From positions 1 to 64,000 of the forward strand of contig NZ_WHUT02000013.1 of NCBI RefSeq assembly GCF_009380135.2: 64,000 nucleotides of DNA, given 5' to 3'. This document shows positions 36,126 through 45,205 of this stretch, piece by piece; the first letter of the stretch is position 1, and each line of letters starts with the position of its first letter. Under the pieces are notes generated by a model. It saw only the letters and a program-made list of their open reading frames with translations. It was not told where the DNA came from and did not search any database. Position numbers and translations under genes: made by a program. The DNA is from Fertoeibacter niger. GTDB lineage: Bacteria; Pseudomonadota; Alphaproteobacteria; Rhodobacterales; Rhodobacteraceae.

Positions 36126-36775
36126 GGCATGTCCTTTGCGGTTTCCGGCGGCAGGGCAGCCACCAGATCAAGTTCCAGCAGCGCGCCCACGGCGCCCAGC
36201 CCGATACGTTCCAGCTCGCCCGGGCCAAAGGCCTCGGGCAGCGCGCCACCCTCCAGCCACAGCCCGTCGATCACGGCGTTGCAGGCGATGGCCTGCGCGC
36301 GCAATGTGGCGGGGTCGGCGGGGCGGGGCAGGGCGGCGATCAGGCCCTGCAACAGATCACGGTAGCCCAGATAATGCGCGCGGTGCACCTCGCGCATCGC
36401 GGGGTCGCGCTGCACAAGGTGCAGGAACCCGGCCCAGATGCTCAGCGCCGCAGGGTCAACCACCGGCGGGCGCAGCGATGCCGCCACGAACACCGCCAGC
36501 CGCGCCGCAGGATCGGCGGGCGCTGCGGCCAGCACCGCGCTGCTGTCGGCGATCATGCGCTGCATCACTGACGCATAGGCGGCACGTGTCAGGTCTTCCT
36601 TGGTCTCGAAATAATGCCGGATCAGGCCCGGCGTCACGCCCGCCCGGTCGGCAATGGCGCGCACCGTGGCCGCAGGCGCGCCGCCCTCGGCCACCAGATC
36701 GAGTGCCGAGGAAATCAGCGCCTCGCGCCGCCGTTCCTCGCCCTCGCGCACATATTTCCGCCGCTCGCCGGTCAC
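36122..36775 (-). CDS. TetR-family regulator of the arginine locus
   Basis: This 217-residue regulator begins with GTG (36775). The helix-turn-helix APAATVRAIADRAGVTPGLIRHYF is at about residues 33-56, and the C-terminal domain is BetI-like (LSIWAGFLHLVQRDPAM). It leads the aruH-aruI operon and is divergent from the importer genes. A 20-bp inverted repeat lies in the 77-bp gap and is its probable operator. The ligand is probably arginine or a breakdown product, which is inference. Confidence 0.82.
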   Translation of the reverse strand: MTGERRKYVREGEERRREALISSALDLVAEGGAPAATVRAIADRAGVTPGLIRHYFETKEDLTRAAYASVMQRMIADSSAVLAAAPADPAARLAVFVAASLRPPVVDPAALSIWAGFLHLVQRDPAMREVHRAHYLGYRDLLQGLIAALPRPADPATLRAQAIACNAVIDGLWLEGGALPEAFGPGELERIGLGAVGALLELDLVAALPPETAKDMP

Positions 36776-36788
36776 GCCGACCCCCGTG

Positions 36789-36808
36789 AATTATACGCTT
36801 GCATAATT
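36789..36808. promoter_or_regulatory. candidate TetR operator of the arginine locus
   Basis: AATTATAC-GCTT-GCATAATT is a 20-bp inverted repeat (7 of 8 arm positions match) in the 77-bp gap between the divergent TetR gene and the importer ATPase gene. It is AT-rich in a GC-rich setting, so it is a good operator candidate for both directions. Confidence 0.6.
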
Positions 36809-36852
36809 GCAAACCGCTTGTCTTACTGCAATCAGATTGTGACGGAGCCCGG

Positions 36853-37641
36853 ATGCCAGCCACCGCCCGACAGCCCGCAAGCCACCCGCGCCCCGAGGCG
36901 ATACGCATCGAGGGGCTGCGCAAATCCTTTGGCCCGCTGGAGGTGCTGAAAGGCGTGTCGCTGCGGGCCTGCGAGGGCGATGTGGTGGCGATCATCGGCG
37001 GCTCCGGTTCGGGCAAATCGACGATGCTGCGCTGCATAAACTTTCTGGAGACGCCCAGTTCCGGCAGGATCGTGATCGGCGGCGAGGAGATTGCCCTGCG
37101 CGCCGATGGCACCCCGGCCAGCCGCAAACAGATCGAAAAGGCGCGGCAAAGCCTGGGCATGGTATTCCAGCAGTTCAACCTGTGGACGCACAAGACCATT
37201 CTGGAAAACCTTATCGAGGTGCCGGTTCATGTGCTGGGCACGCCGAAGGCCGATGCCGTGGCGCGGGCGCGCAAGCTCTTGGCGCGGGTGGGGCTGGCGG
37301 AAAAGGAAAGCGCCTATCCCGCGTTCCTGTCGGGCGGCCAGCAGCAGCGCGCGGCCATCGCCCGGGCGCTTGCGATCGAGCCCCGCGCCATGCTGTTCGA
37401 CGAACCCACCTCTGCGCTGGACCCCGAACTGGTGGGCGAGGTTCTGGGTGTCATCCGCGATCTGGCCGCCGAGGGGCGCACAATGATCCTGGTGACGCAT
37501 GAGATGAAATTCGCGCGCGAGGTGGCGTCGCATGTGATCTACCTCCACAATGGCGTGGTCGAGGAAGAAGGCCCGCCTGATGCCCTGTTCGGCAGCCCGA
37601 AATCCGACCGGCTGAAACAATTCCTGAAATCCGTCGCCTGA
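36853..37641 (+). CDS. ABC ATPase, basic amino acid type (HisP/ArtP-like)
   Basis: The 262-residue ATPase has Walker A GGSGSGKST, signature LSGGQQQR and Walker B AMLFDEPTSALDP, then the switch VTHEMKF. It is of the polar-amino-acid (HAAT) group that imports arginine, histidine, lysine or opines. ATG 36853 (MPATARQPA...) is chosen because ACGGAGCC precedes it; an in-frame TTG further upstream falls inside the operator. It is first in the plus-strand operon, followed by the binding protein after 63 bp. Confidence 0.88.
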   Translation: MPATARQPASHPRPEAIRIEGLRKSFGPLEVLKGVSLRACEGDVVAIIGGSGSGKSTMLRCINFLETPSSGRIVIGGEEIALRADGTPASRKQIEKARQSLGMVFQQFNLWTHKTILENLIEVPVHVLGTPKADAVARARKLLARVGLAEKESAYPAFLSGGQQQRAAIARALAIEPRAMLFDEPTSALDPELVGEVLGVIRDLAAEGRTMILVTHEMKFAREVASHVIYLHNGVVEEEGPPDALFGSPKSDRLKQFLKSVA

Positions 37642-37704
37642 CGCCAACATACCGGGATCACCCGGAACCCAAAACAAGCCACGTCCAACAGAGAAGAGTA
37701 TATC

Positions 37705-38475
37705 ATGAAGAAAATCGCCCTCACACTGGCCGCATCGCTGCTGTTCAGCACCGCCGCTCTGGCTGATCCGATCAAGGTCGGCGTTGCCGCAGAACCCTAT
37801 CCGCCCTTCGCCGCCCCCGATGCCTCGGGCAATTTCACGGGGTGGGAGGTGGACATGATCAACGCCGTCTGCGCCGCCGCCGCACTGGAATGCGTGGTCA
37901 CGCCCGTGGCCTGGGATGGCATCATCCCCTCGCTGACGTCTGGGCAGATCGACGCCATCATGGCCTCGATGTCGATCACCGCCGAGCGGATGGAAACCAT
38001 CGACTTCTCGGACAAATACTACAACACCCCCACTGTGGTCGCAGCCGCCAAGGGCGCGGGCATCGCGCCGACCCCCGAAGGCCTGGCGGGCAAGATCATC
38101 GGCGTGCAGGTATCCACCGTGCACGAGGCCTACGCGCAAAAGCATTTCGCGGCCACGGCGGCCGAGATCAAGATTTACCAGACGCAGGATGAGGCCAATC
38201 AGGATCTGGTCGCGGGCCGGATTGATGCGACACAGGCCGACAGCATCGCGCTGGATGCCTTCCTCACCTCTGAAGCCGGGATGGCCTGCTGCGAAAGCAT
38301 GGGCGCGGTGGCCGATGACCCGGAGGTGCTGGGTCTGGGCGTGGGCGTGGGCCTGCGCAAGGGCGACGAGGAACTGAAGGCCAAGTTCAACGAGGGCATC
38401 GCCAAGGTGATCGCCGACGGCACCTATGAGGCGATCAGCAAGCCCTATTTCGCCTCGTCGATCTACGGCGGCTGA
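37705..38475 (+). CDS. periplasmic basic amino acid/opine-binding protein
   Basis: The 256-residue binding protein begins with a Sec signal (MKKIALTLAASLLFSTAALA) cleaved at about residue 21. Class III SBP features are visible: GWEVDMINAVCAA, ITAERMETIDFSDKYYNTP and the arginine/lysine-type pocket region MASMSITAER. It is of the ArgT/OccT/NocT group. The binding-protein cysteines at about 52, 59, 192 and 193 may form disulfides. An arginine ligand is inferred from the aruHI neighbours. Confidence 0.85.
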   Translation: MKKIALTLAASLLFSTAALADPIKVGVAAEPYPPFAAPDASGNFTGWEVDMINAVCAAAALECVVTPVAWDGIIPSLTSGQIDAIMASMSITAERMETIDFSDKYYNTPTVVAAAKGAGIAPTPEGLAGKIIGVQVSTVHEAYAQKHFAATAAEIKIYQTQDEANQDLVAGRIDATQADSIALDAFLTSEAGMACCESMGAVADDPEVLGLGVGVGLRKGDEELKAKFNEGIAKVIADGTYEAISKPYFASSIYGG

Positions 38476-38490
38476 CACCCTGTGCTGGGC

Positions 38491-39234
38491 ATGACCGGGG
38501 CGCTTGCCCTTGGCTCGACGCTGGATCTTCTGGCCTATTCGCCCCCCGGTTGGGGGGCGAACCTGCTGCGGGGTCTGTGGAACTCGGTGCTGATCGCGCT
38601 GGGGGCCTTTGGTCTGGGGCTGGTGATCGGCACGGCGGGGGCTTACGGCAAGCTTTACGGCGGGCCGGTCACGCGCGATTTGCTGGCGGTCTACACCACG
38701 GTTGTCAGGGCGGTGCCGGAACTGGTGCTGATCCTGATCCTGTATTTCGCCGTCACGGATGTGGTGAACCAGTTGCTTGTGGCCTGGGGGCAAAGCCGCA
38801 TCCAGATTTCCGGCGTGGCGGCGGGGATCACCGTGCTGGGCGTGGTGCAGGGCGCCTATGCCACCGAGGTGCTGCGCGGGGCCATTCTGGCGGTGCCTGC
38901 GGGCCAGATCGAGGCGGCACGGGCCATGGGCATGCCGCCCTTCCTGCTGGCGCGGCGCATCACCTTGCCCGCGATGCTGTCTTTTGCCATTCCGGGGCTG
39001 GCGAACCTGTGGCTGGTGGCGACGAAGGATACCGCGCTGCTGGCGGTGGTGGGCTTTGGCGAGCTGACCCAGGAGACCCGGCAGGCGGCAGGCACGACCA
39101 AGGCGTTCTTCACCTTTTTCCTGGCCGCCGGGGTGCTGTATCTGGCGCTGTCGCTGGTATCGGGCGTGATCTTTGGCCGTATCGAGAAATGGGCACGGCG
39201 CGGTCAGCCGAATGTGGGGGGAAGCGGGCGATGA
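38491..39234 (+). CDS. ABC permease, basic amino acid type (HisQ-like)
   Basis: This 247-residue inner-membrane permease has about five hydrophobic segments and the EAA loop IEAARAMGMPPFLLARRITLP. It begins at ATG 38491, or alternatively GTG 38482 three codons earlier. Its stop overlaps an ATG at 39231 (ATGA), which suggests a translationally coupled second permease originally began there. The present second permease starts further on, past an AT-rich repeat. Confidence 0.84.
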   Translation: MTGALALGSTLDLLAYSPPGWGANLLRGLWNSVLIALGAFGLGLVIGTAGAYGKLYGGPVTRDLLAVYTTVVRAVPELVLILILYFAVTDVVNQLLVAWGQSRIQISGVAAGITVLGVVQGAYATEVLRGAILAVPAGQIEAARAMGMPPFLLARRITLPAMLSFAIPGLANLWLVATKDTALLAVVGFGELTQETRQAAGTTKAFFTFFLAAGVLYLALSLVSGVIFGRIEKWARRGQPNVGGSGR

Positions 39235-39250
39235 ACGACCGGCGCGACCC

Positions 39251-39294
39251 AAAAATTTTCCATAAAATTTTTCAAGGATTTTGGAAAATCCTTG
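39251..39294. repeat. tandem AT-rich hairpin element between permease genes
   Basis: Two perfect hairpins lie back to back. The first has arms AAAAATTTT with a CCAT loop (39251-39272). The second has 10-bp arms CAAGGATTTT around GG (39273-39294). Such AT-rich symmetry is foreign to the GC-rich surroundings and looks like a mobile short repeat inserted in the operon. Confidence 0.75.
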
Positions 39295-39321
39295 CAGCGC
39301 ACCGTCAGACAGGCTGCGCCC

Positions 39322-40089
39322 ATGTCTAGGGTCGCGCCGCACCGCATCATCCTTGGCGGCATCGCTCTGGCCATCGTGGTCTGGTGCGTTTTTGCCCTGC
39401 GCTGGGACTGGCTGCCGAAATACCTGCCGCTGATCGGGCAGGGCATCTGGCGCACGGTCTGGATACTGGCTGTCACCACCGCGCTGGGGTTTCTTCTGTC
39501 GATCCCGCTGGGTTTGGCGCAGGCGGCGGGGCCGTGGTATCTGGCCGCACCGGCCCGTGTGTTCTGTTCGGTGATCCGGGGCACGCCGCTGCTGCTGCAA
39601 CTGTGGCTGCTGTATTTCGGTCTGGGGTCACTGTTTCCCCAATTTCCGTGGATCCGGGAAAGCGATCTCTGGCCCTACCTGCGGCAGGCCTGGCCCTATG
39701 CTGTGGTGGCGCTGACGCTCAGCTTTGCGGGCTATGAGGGCGAGGTGATGCGCGGTGCGTTCCGGTCGGTGCCGCGCGGGCAACTGGAGGCGGCGCGTGC
39801 CATGGGCATGCCGCGTTTCACCATCCTGCGCCGCATCTGGCTGCCGCAGGCCATCCAGCGCGCCCTGCCCACGCTGGGGGGCGAGACGGTGCTGCAACTG
39901 AAGGCCACACCGCTGGTGGCCACGATCACGGTGGTCGATATCTATGCCGTGGCGTCCCGGGTGCGGCAGGACACGTTCATCGTCTATGAACCGCTGCTGC
40001 TGCTGGCGGTGGTTTACATGATCATCACCGGGGTGATCGTGCTGGCTTTCCGCCAGCTGGAACGGCGGCTTCCCAGCCGGGTGGCCTGA
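39322..40089 (+). CDS. ABC permease, basic amino acid type (HisM-like)
   Basis: The 255-residue permease has a first membrane segment at about 8-25 and the EAA loop LEAARAMGMPRFTILRRIWLP; SVIRGTPLLLQLWLL is a family signature. ATG 39322 (MSRVAPHRIILGG) is used; a TTG ten codons upstream lies inside the AT-rich hairpin. The gap to the previous gene is 87 bp, unusual within an otherwise compact operon. It is the last gene of the importer operon; the DMT gene that follows is convergent. Confidence 0.85.
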   Translation: MSRVAPHRIILGGIALAIVVWCVFALRWDWLPKYLPLIGQGIWRTVWILAVTTALGFLLSIPLGLAQAAGPWYLAAPARVFCSVIRGTPLLLQLWLLYFGLGSLFPQFPWIRESDLWPYLRQAWPYAVVALTLSFAGYEGEVMRGAFRSVPRGQLEAARAMGMPRFTILRRIWLPQAIQRALPTLGGETVLQLKATPLVATITVVDIYAVASRVRQDTFIVYEPLLLLAVVYMIITGVIVLAFRQLERRLPSRVA

Positions 40090-40123
40090 GCCTGACGCTG
40101 CAACACCGCAGCGCAGGCGGGGC

Positions 40124-41047
40124 CTATCCCTGCGGCGTCATTGCCTTGCGCTGCCGCGCGCGTTCCAGCCCCAGCTTGCGCTCGCGCCAGATGATCAGGC
40201 AGCCCGCCGTCATCACCAGTGCGGCGCCGCCCAGCATGGTCAGCGTCGGCACCTCGGAAAACACGAAGTAACCGATGGCCAGCGCAAAGATCATCGAGGC
40301 ATAATCAAACGGTGCCACCACGGACGCATCCGCCTCGCGGTAGCTGGAGGTCAGCAATATCTGCCCCACCCCGCCCAGCAAGCCACAGCCGACCAGCAGC
40401 GCCATTTCGCGCCCGTCGGGCATCACCCAGCCAAAGGGCAGCGTGGCCAGTGACAGCACCGTGGCGGTCAGCGAGAAGTAGAACACGATGGCAGGGGTCT
40501 TTTCGGTGTTCACCAGTTTGCGCACGAACACCTGCGCAAGTGCTGCGAACACCGCGCCGCCCAGCACCAGCATGGCCCCCAGCGCCTGTGCATGGCTTGG
40601 GCTGCCCGCCGCCCCCACCGTCAGGCGGGGCGACAGCACGATCAGAACGCCCACCAGCCCCAGCACCACGGCTGAAATGCGGAAGATGCGCACCTCTTCG
40701 CCCAGAAACATCGCGGCGAATATCACGGTCAGCAGGGGGGCGGCATAGCCGATGGCCGTCACCTCGGGCAGCGGCAGATAGCCAAGGCCCGCAAAGCCCA
40801 GCCCCATCGCCAGCGTTCCCACCACCCCGCGCCAGACATGGCCCATCGGGTGACTGGCGCGCAGCCCGGTCGTCAACTCGCCCCGCAGCGCCAGCCAGAC
40901 CACGATCACCGGCATGGCGAACAGCGAGCGGAAGAATACCGCCTGCCCCGCTGGCACATGATCGGCGGTGGCCTTGATCAGCGAGGCCATGACGATGAAC
41001 ACGATGACCGAGGCGATTTTCAGGGCAATGCCGCGCAGCGGGCGCAT
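40124..41047 (-). CDS. EamA/DMT family transporter
   Basis: This 307-residue protein has about ten hydrophobic segments arranged as two EamA repeats, the layout of drug/metabolite exporters such as RhtA- and SAM-like DMT proteins. [20 protein letters not shown] is typical of the first repeat. The start is taken at [10 protein letters not shown]; longer frames reach into the leader of the divergent ade gene. The cargo is unknown. It is divergent from ade with 179 bp between. Confidence 0.83.
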   Translation of the reverse strand: MRPLRGIALKIASVIVFIVMASLIKATADHVPAGQAVFFRSLFAMPVIVVWLALRGELTTGLRASHPMGHVWRGVVGTLAMGLGFAGLGYLPLPEVTAIGYAAPLLTVIFAAMFLGEEVRIFRISAVVLGLVGVLIVLSPRLTVGAAGSPSHAQALGAMLVLGGAVFAALAQVFVRKLVNTEKTPAIVFYFSLTATVLSLATLPFGWVMPDGREMALLVGCGLLGGVGQILLTSSYREADASVVAPFDYASMIFALAIGYFVFSEVPTLTMLGGAALVMTAGCLIIWRERKLGLERARQRKAMTPQG

Positions 41048-41226
41048 GGGTGATCTTTCCGGCAGGGGCTGTGCCGCCAGATGGATCACCCCGCGCGGGC
41101 AGGTGCAAGGGCGAAAGGCCACTGGACGCCGCGCGTTGGCTGCGCTTTGCTTGGGACCGACAGCCTGCCGCGCCGGCCCATCGCAGGAAGCGGGGCCGCG
41201 CGGCGGGCACCTTGCAGGAGAATGCC

Positions 41227-42924
41227 ATGCCACGCAGCCTTTCCGACCGTATCGACCAGGGCCGGGGCCTGGCCCCCGCCGACATCGTGTTGCGCGGCGG
41301 GCGGGTGTTCGACCTGATCACCGGCGATCTGGTGGAAAGTGACGTGGCGATCTGCGGCGATACGATCGTTGGCGTCTACGGCGACTATGACGGGGCCCAG
41401 GTGATCGACTGCACCGGCAAGATTCTGGTGCCGGGTTTCATCGACACCCATCTGCACATCGAATCCTCGCTGGTCACACCGTTCGAATTCGACCGCTGCG
41501 TCACGCCGCGCGGCGTCACCACCGCGATCTGTGACCCGCATGAGATTGCCAATGTCTGCGGGCTGGCGGGGATACACTATTTTCTGGAGGCCTCTGCCCG
41601 CACAGTGATGGACATAAGGGTGCAACTGTCATCCTGCGTGCCCTCGACCCATATGGAAACGGCGGGGGCACGGCTGGAGGCCGCCGATCTGGTGCCGCTG
41701 ATGGATCATCCGCGCGTCATCGGGCTGGCGGAGTTCATGAACTTTCCTGGCGTGCTGATGAAAGACGAAGGCTGCATGGCCAAGCTGGAGGCATTTCAAG
41801 GCCGTCATATCGACGGCCACGCGCCCTTGCTGCGCGGCAATGACCTGAACGGCTATATCGCGGCGGGGATCAGGACCGAGCATGAGGCGACGACGGCCGA
41901 GGAGGGGCTGGAAAAGCTGCGCAAGGGGATGCGCCTGCTGATCCGCGAAGGGTCGGTGTCAAAGGATCTGCATGCGCTGGCCAGCCTGATCACCGAACGG
42001 CACTCGCCCTTTATCGCCTTTTGCACCGATGACCGGAACCCCTTGGACATCGCCGAACATGGCCATCTGGATTACATGATCCGCACGGCCATTGCCCTGG
42101 GCGCCCCGCCGCTGGCGGTTTACCGCGCCGCGTCGCTGTCGGCCGCCGAAGCCTTTGGCCTGAAAGACCGAGGGCTGATCGCGCCGGGCAAGCGCGCAGA
42201 CATCGCCGTGATTGACAGTCTGGAGGGGTGCCATGCCAGCCTTGTGCTGGTGGCCGGGGTGCGCGCCGATGCCGCTGCATTCTCGGCGCGCCAGCCGGTT
42301 GCGCCCGTGGCGCGCCATTCGGTGAAGGCCGCGCGGGTGGAACCGCAGCATTTCCGCGCCGGGGGCAACCGGGCCGAAACCCCGGTGATCGGCATCCTGC
42401 CGGGCAAGATCATCACCGAACACCTGACCTTCACCATCACGCCGCAGGATGGCGACAAGCGCCCCGATGTGGCCCGCGACCTGATCCGCATCGGGGTGAT
42501 CGAGCGGCACGGGTTGAACGGCAACCGGGCCATGGGCTTTGTGCAGGGGTTCGGCATGCAGCGCGGGGCCATCGCCTCTACCGTCTGCCATGACCATCAC
42601 AACATCGCCGTGGTGGGGGTGGATTACGCCGACATGGCGCTGGCCGCGAACCGGCTGGGCGAGATCGAAGGCGGGTTCGTGGTGGTTGACGGCGGCCGGG
42701 TGCTGGCCGAACTGGCGCTGCCGGTGGCCGGGCTGATGAGCCTTGAGCCGTTCGAGGCGGTGCAGGCGGCGCTGGTCGCGCTGCGCGCGGCGGCAAAGGG
42801 GCTGGGGGTGGTGCTGGAGGAGCCGTTCCTGCAACTGGCCTTTCTGGCGCTGCCGGTCATCCCGCATCTGAAGATCACCGATCACGGCATGGTGGATGTG
42901 GACCGGTTCGAGGTGATGGCGTGA
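41227..42924 (+). CDS. ade: adenine deaminase
   Basis: This 565-residue metallohydrolase deaminates adenine to hypoxanthine and ammonia in purine salvage. Key features are the metal motif [10 protein letters not shown] at about residues 73-82, HIDGHAPLL, a FCTDDRNP motif and the second C-terminal domain including [20 protein letters not shown], all typical of Ade. ATG 41227 is preceded by AGGAG. An in-frame extension to 41050 was rejected. No riboswitch is seen in its 179-bp leader. It is not linked to the neighbouring clusters. Confidence 0.92.
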   Translation: MPRSLSDRIDQGRGLAPADIVLRGGRVFDLITGDLVESDVAICGDTIVGVYGDYDGAQVIDCTGKILVPGFIDTHLHIESSLVTPFEFDRCVTPRGVTTAICDPHEIANVCGLAGIHYFLEASARTVMDIRVQLSSCVPSTHMETAGARLEAADLVPLMDHPRVIGLAEFMNFPGVLMKDEGCMAKLEAFQGRHIDGHAPLLRGNDLNGYIAAGIRTEHEATTAEEGLEKLRKGMRLLIREGSVSKDLHALASLITERHSPFIAFCTDDRNPLDIAEHGHLDYMIRTAIALGAPPLAVYRAASLSAAEAFGLKDRGLIAPGKRADIAVIDSLEGCHASLVLVAGVRADAAAFSARQPVAPVARHSVKAARVEPQHFRAGGNRAETPVIGILPGKIITEHLTFTITPQDGDKRPDVARDLIRIGVIERHGLNGNRAMGFVQGFGMQRGAIASTVCHDHHNIAVVGVDYADMALAANRLGEIEGGFVVVDGGRVLAELALPVAGLMSLEPFEAVQAALVALRAAAKGLGVVLEEPFLQLAFLALPVIPHLKITDHGMVDVDRFEVMA

Positions 42925-42956
42925 CGGGGCAATCTGGCGTCGCTCCGCTGGCTTGT

Positions 42957-42977
42957 GACGGGGGGGCCAGCCCCGTC
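42957..42977. terminator. terminator-like hairpin after ade
   Basis: GACGGGG and CCCCGTC form a 7-bp stem with a seven-base loop in the 182-bp gap between the convergent ade and DUF1513 genes. No T-run follows on either strand, so termination strength is uncertain. Confidence 0.4.
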
Positions 42978-43106
42978 GCCGGTTGGTTCTGGAACCGATC
43001 GCGATCAACCAGCGACCCCTGGGACAGTTTACCTGGATGAAAGCCGCATGTCCGTCTGAATCTGCCCTCAGGTTGGCAGCGGGTGAAGGCTGCTGTGGCC
43101 CGAGGT

Positions 43107-44183
43107 TCAGGTTGCCAACGGCACCAGATGATTGTCCCATGCCGCCGCCCCCCGGCAGAGCGGGGCAAAGCCGCTGTCGGTCAGGTGGCTGACCGTGCCG
43201 CCGCCATCGGTGACGATGAACCCCGCCGCATCCGCTGCCGCGATGCCGCAGGCGTCGGGGCGGGAGTGGGTGGCGATAAAGGCACCTTCCGCGCCAAAGA
43301 TCTGCACCACGCCACCCTTGGGTGACGTTAGGCCGATCAGCCCGCCGCTGGCGTCAAAGGCGATGGAGCCGGCATAGCCCTGCATCGCATAAGCCTCTGC
43401 CTCGGGCGCGGGGCAAAGGCGGGCGGACGTGCCCATCCGGTGCAGGCCCAGCAGCGGCACGGGATCGGCGGGGTCGCCCTCCCATTGCAGGGCGAAGGCC
43501 ACCGCGCCATCCGGGCCAAGCGCCAGATGGCGGATCGAGTTCTGGTAATATTCCGCCGCCAGTTCCACCTGATCCTGCACCGCGCCCTCGGGCGTCAGGT
43601 AGCAAAGGTTGGGGCGCATCGTGGCGATGTTCAGTTTGGTGCGGTCATCGGGGTCGGTCTGGATGCCGCCATTGGCCACCACCAGCACATCGCGCCCCGG
43701 CAGGCGGCGCAGGTCATGCGGGCCGATGCCGCCCGAGGCCCATTCGCCCATGCGTGCATAGCCCCGGGCCGCATCCCACAGCCCGATGCGGCCCTCGCTG
43801 GTTTCGGCCACCACCTCGGATGTGTAAAGCACCGCGCCATCCTGCGAAAAGCAGCCATGGCCGTTGAACTGGCGGCCTGCGGGCGGGGTCAGGCGGGCCT
43901 GCACCTGCCCGGTCACGCAGTGGATGACCAGCGCATAGATGCCGGGGCGGCGGGCAAAGGCCACAGCCTCGGGGCGGGTCGGGTGGGCGGTGGCGGCATG
44001 GCCGCGCGCGGGCAGGGGGATGGCGAACAGGCTGGCGCCCGCAGCGTTCAGCCCATGCAGGTCGAACCCGCCTCCCGCCCCCTGCGCGGCGGCCAGATAG
44101 GCCGGGTTGCCCGCATCGGCCCAGCCCAGGCGGGGCAGGGTGGTGGCCAGCAGACCGGCTAGGATATGGCGGCGGGTGGCCAT
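43107..44183 (-). CDS. DUF1513 periplasmic beta-propeller-like protein
   Basis: The 358-residue protein has a TRRHIL twin-arginine-like signal (MATRRHILAGLLATTLPRLGWA) and a repeated propeller-like pattern (GHGCFSQDGAVLYTSE, GPHDLRRLPGRDVLVVANGG). It is DUF1513, which travels with imelysin and di-heme oxidoreductase genes in iron-regulated clusters of proteobacteria. A role in periplasmic iron handling is inferred from that association only. It is last in the operon, two bases after the imelysin gene. Confidence 0.8.
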   Translation of the reverse strand: MATRRHILAGLLATTLPRLGWADAGNPAYLAAAQGAGGGFDLHGLNAAGASLFAIPLPARGHAATAHPTRPEAVAFARRPGIYALVIHCVTGQVQARLTPPAGRQFNGHGCFSQDGAVLYTSEVVAETSEGRIGLWDAARGYARMGEWASGGIGPHDLRRLPGRDVLVVANGGIQTDPDDRTKLNIATMRPNLCYLTPEGAVQDQVELAAEYYQNSIRHLALGPDGAVAFALQWEGDPADPVPLLGLHRMGTSARLCPAPEAEAYAMQGYAGSIAFDASGGLIGLTSPKGGVVQIFGAEGAFIATHSRPDACGIAAADAAGFIVTDGGGTVSHLTDSGFAPLCRGAAAWDNHLVPLAT

Positions 44184-44185
44184 GT

Positions 44186-45205
44186 TCAGTCGCCATCCGC
44201 TGCGTTGAAGCCCAGCGACACACCAAGGCGCGGCCCGATTTCAGCCTCGGCAGCTGCGCGCACCGCCTGTATGGCCTGTTGCAGAATCTCCACCTTCAGC
44301 CGCCCGCCCGGCGTGGCCACCCCGGCCAGCACCGGGTCGGCCAGGGCGGTGGCCAATGCGCGCGCCTTGGCAAAGGCGGCGATGGTGGCCGGGCTGTCGG
44401 GGTGCAGCGTGACGGCCAGACTTTCCAGCGCGGCCAGCGACAGGGCCACATTGCGCAGGCTGCGGCCCGACAGCCGCGCCTCGGCCCGTTCAGGGCGGGG
44501 GCGGTCGAATGTGCCCAGCGGGCGGCCAAGGCGCTGGTCGGCGGTGAAATTCAGCCCGGTGATCAGCTGGGTGAACAGCGCCTGCCGCGCCTCGGCGGTG
44601 GTCAGATACCGGGTGTTGCCGGGCTGGCCCGCTGTGAGCATGAGTTCGGCAAAGCCGCCTTGCCAGCCGATATCCACCTCGGCCGCCATGCGGGCCAGAT
44701 CGGCGGCCACGGCCCGGGTCAGGGTGCAAGCATAACCGCCGGTCAGCGCGGGGTCATGCAACAGGCGTTCCAGCGTGGTCAGGCCGCGCCCGGCCACCGA
44801 CACGTCGGCAAAGGCGGCGGGGTCAGTGGCCACGGGGTCGGCATCGGCGATCAGGCGGGCCAGCGTCCGTGCGCCCGCGCCCTTCGGGTCGGGCCAGAAG
44901 GCGATGGCCAGCGCGCGGCCATCCTCCTCGACGGGACCAAGACGCAGATGCGCGACCGCGATCCAGGCATCAAAGGCGGCGTGGAAGGCCGGTTGCAGGG
45001 CGGCCGGGCTGCAATCATCCGCCGCCTTTTCCGCCAGTTCCTGCGTGGCCGCACTGAAGGCGGCATAGCCGGGCAGGATGTGCTTTTGCACGGATTCGGG
45101 CACATCGGCGCGGGCCATGGCGGCCCAGCCCAATGCAAGTGCCAGGATCAGGCCGCCGGTCAGGGCCCGGTGCGGGCGCAGGGCACGGGCTTGGGTGCGG
45201 GTCAT
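44186..45205 (-). CDS. imelysin family periplasmic protein (second copy of the cluster)
   Basis: This 339-residue protein has an N-terminal signal (GGLILALALGWAAMARA) and an imelysin/EfeO-like helical domain. It lacks the GxHxxE motif seen in the other imelysin of the cluster, which is usual for this second paralogue. Its start overlaps the di-heme gene stop by one base (TGATG). Imelysin proteins are linked to iron or haem binding at the cell surface. The precise role is unknown. Confidence 0.82.
   Translation of the reverse strand: MTRTQARALRPHRALTGGLILALALGWAAMARADVPESVQKHILPGYAAFSAATQELAEKAADDCSPAALQPAFHAAFDAWIAVAHLRLGPVEEDGRALAIAFWPDPKGAGARTLARLIADADPVATDPAAFADVSVAGRGLTTLERLLHDPALTGGYACTLTRAVAADLARMAAEVDIGWQGGFAELMLTAGQPGNTRYLTTAEARQALFTQLITGLNFTADQRLGRPLGTFDRPRPERAEARLSGRSLRNVALSLAALESLAVTLHPDSPATIAAFAKARALATALADPVLAGVATPGGRLKVEILQQAIQAVRAAAEAEIGPRLGVSLGFNAADGD

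Noticed and set aside
38550-39329. Plus-strand frame overlapping the first permease
   Set aside because: It is a shifted-frame shadow of the permease; only its last part (from 39231) is of interest as a possible old start.
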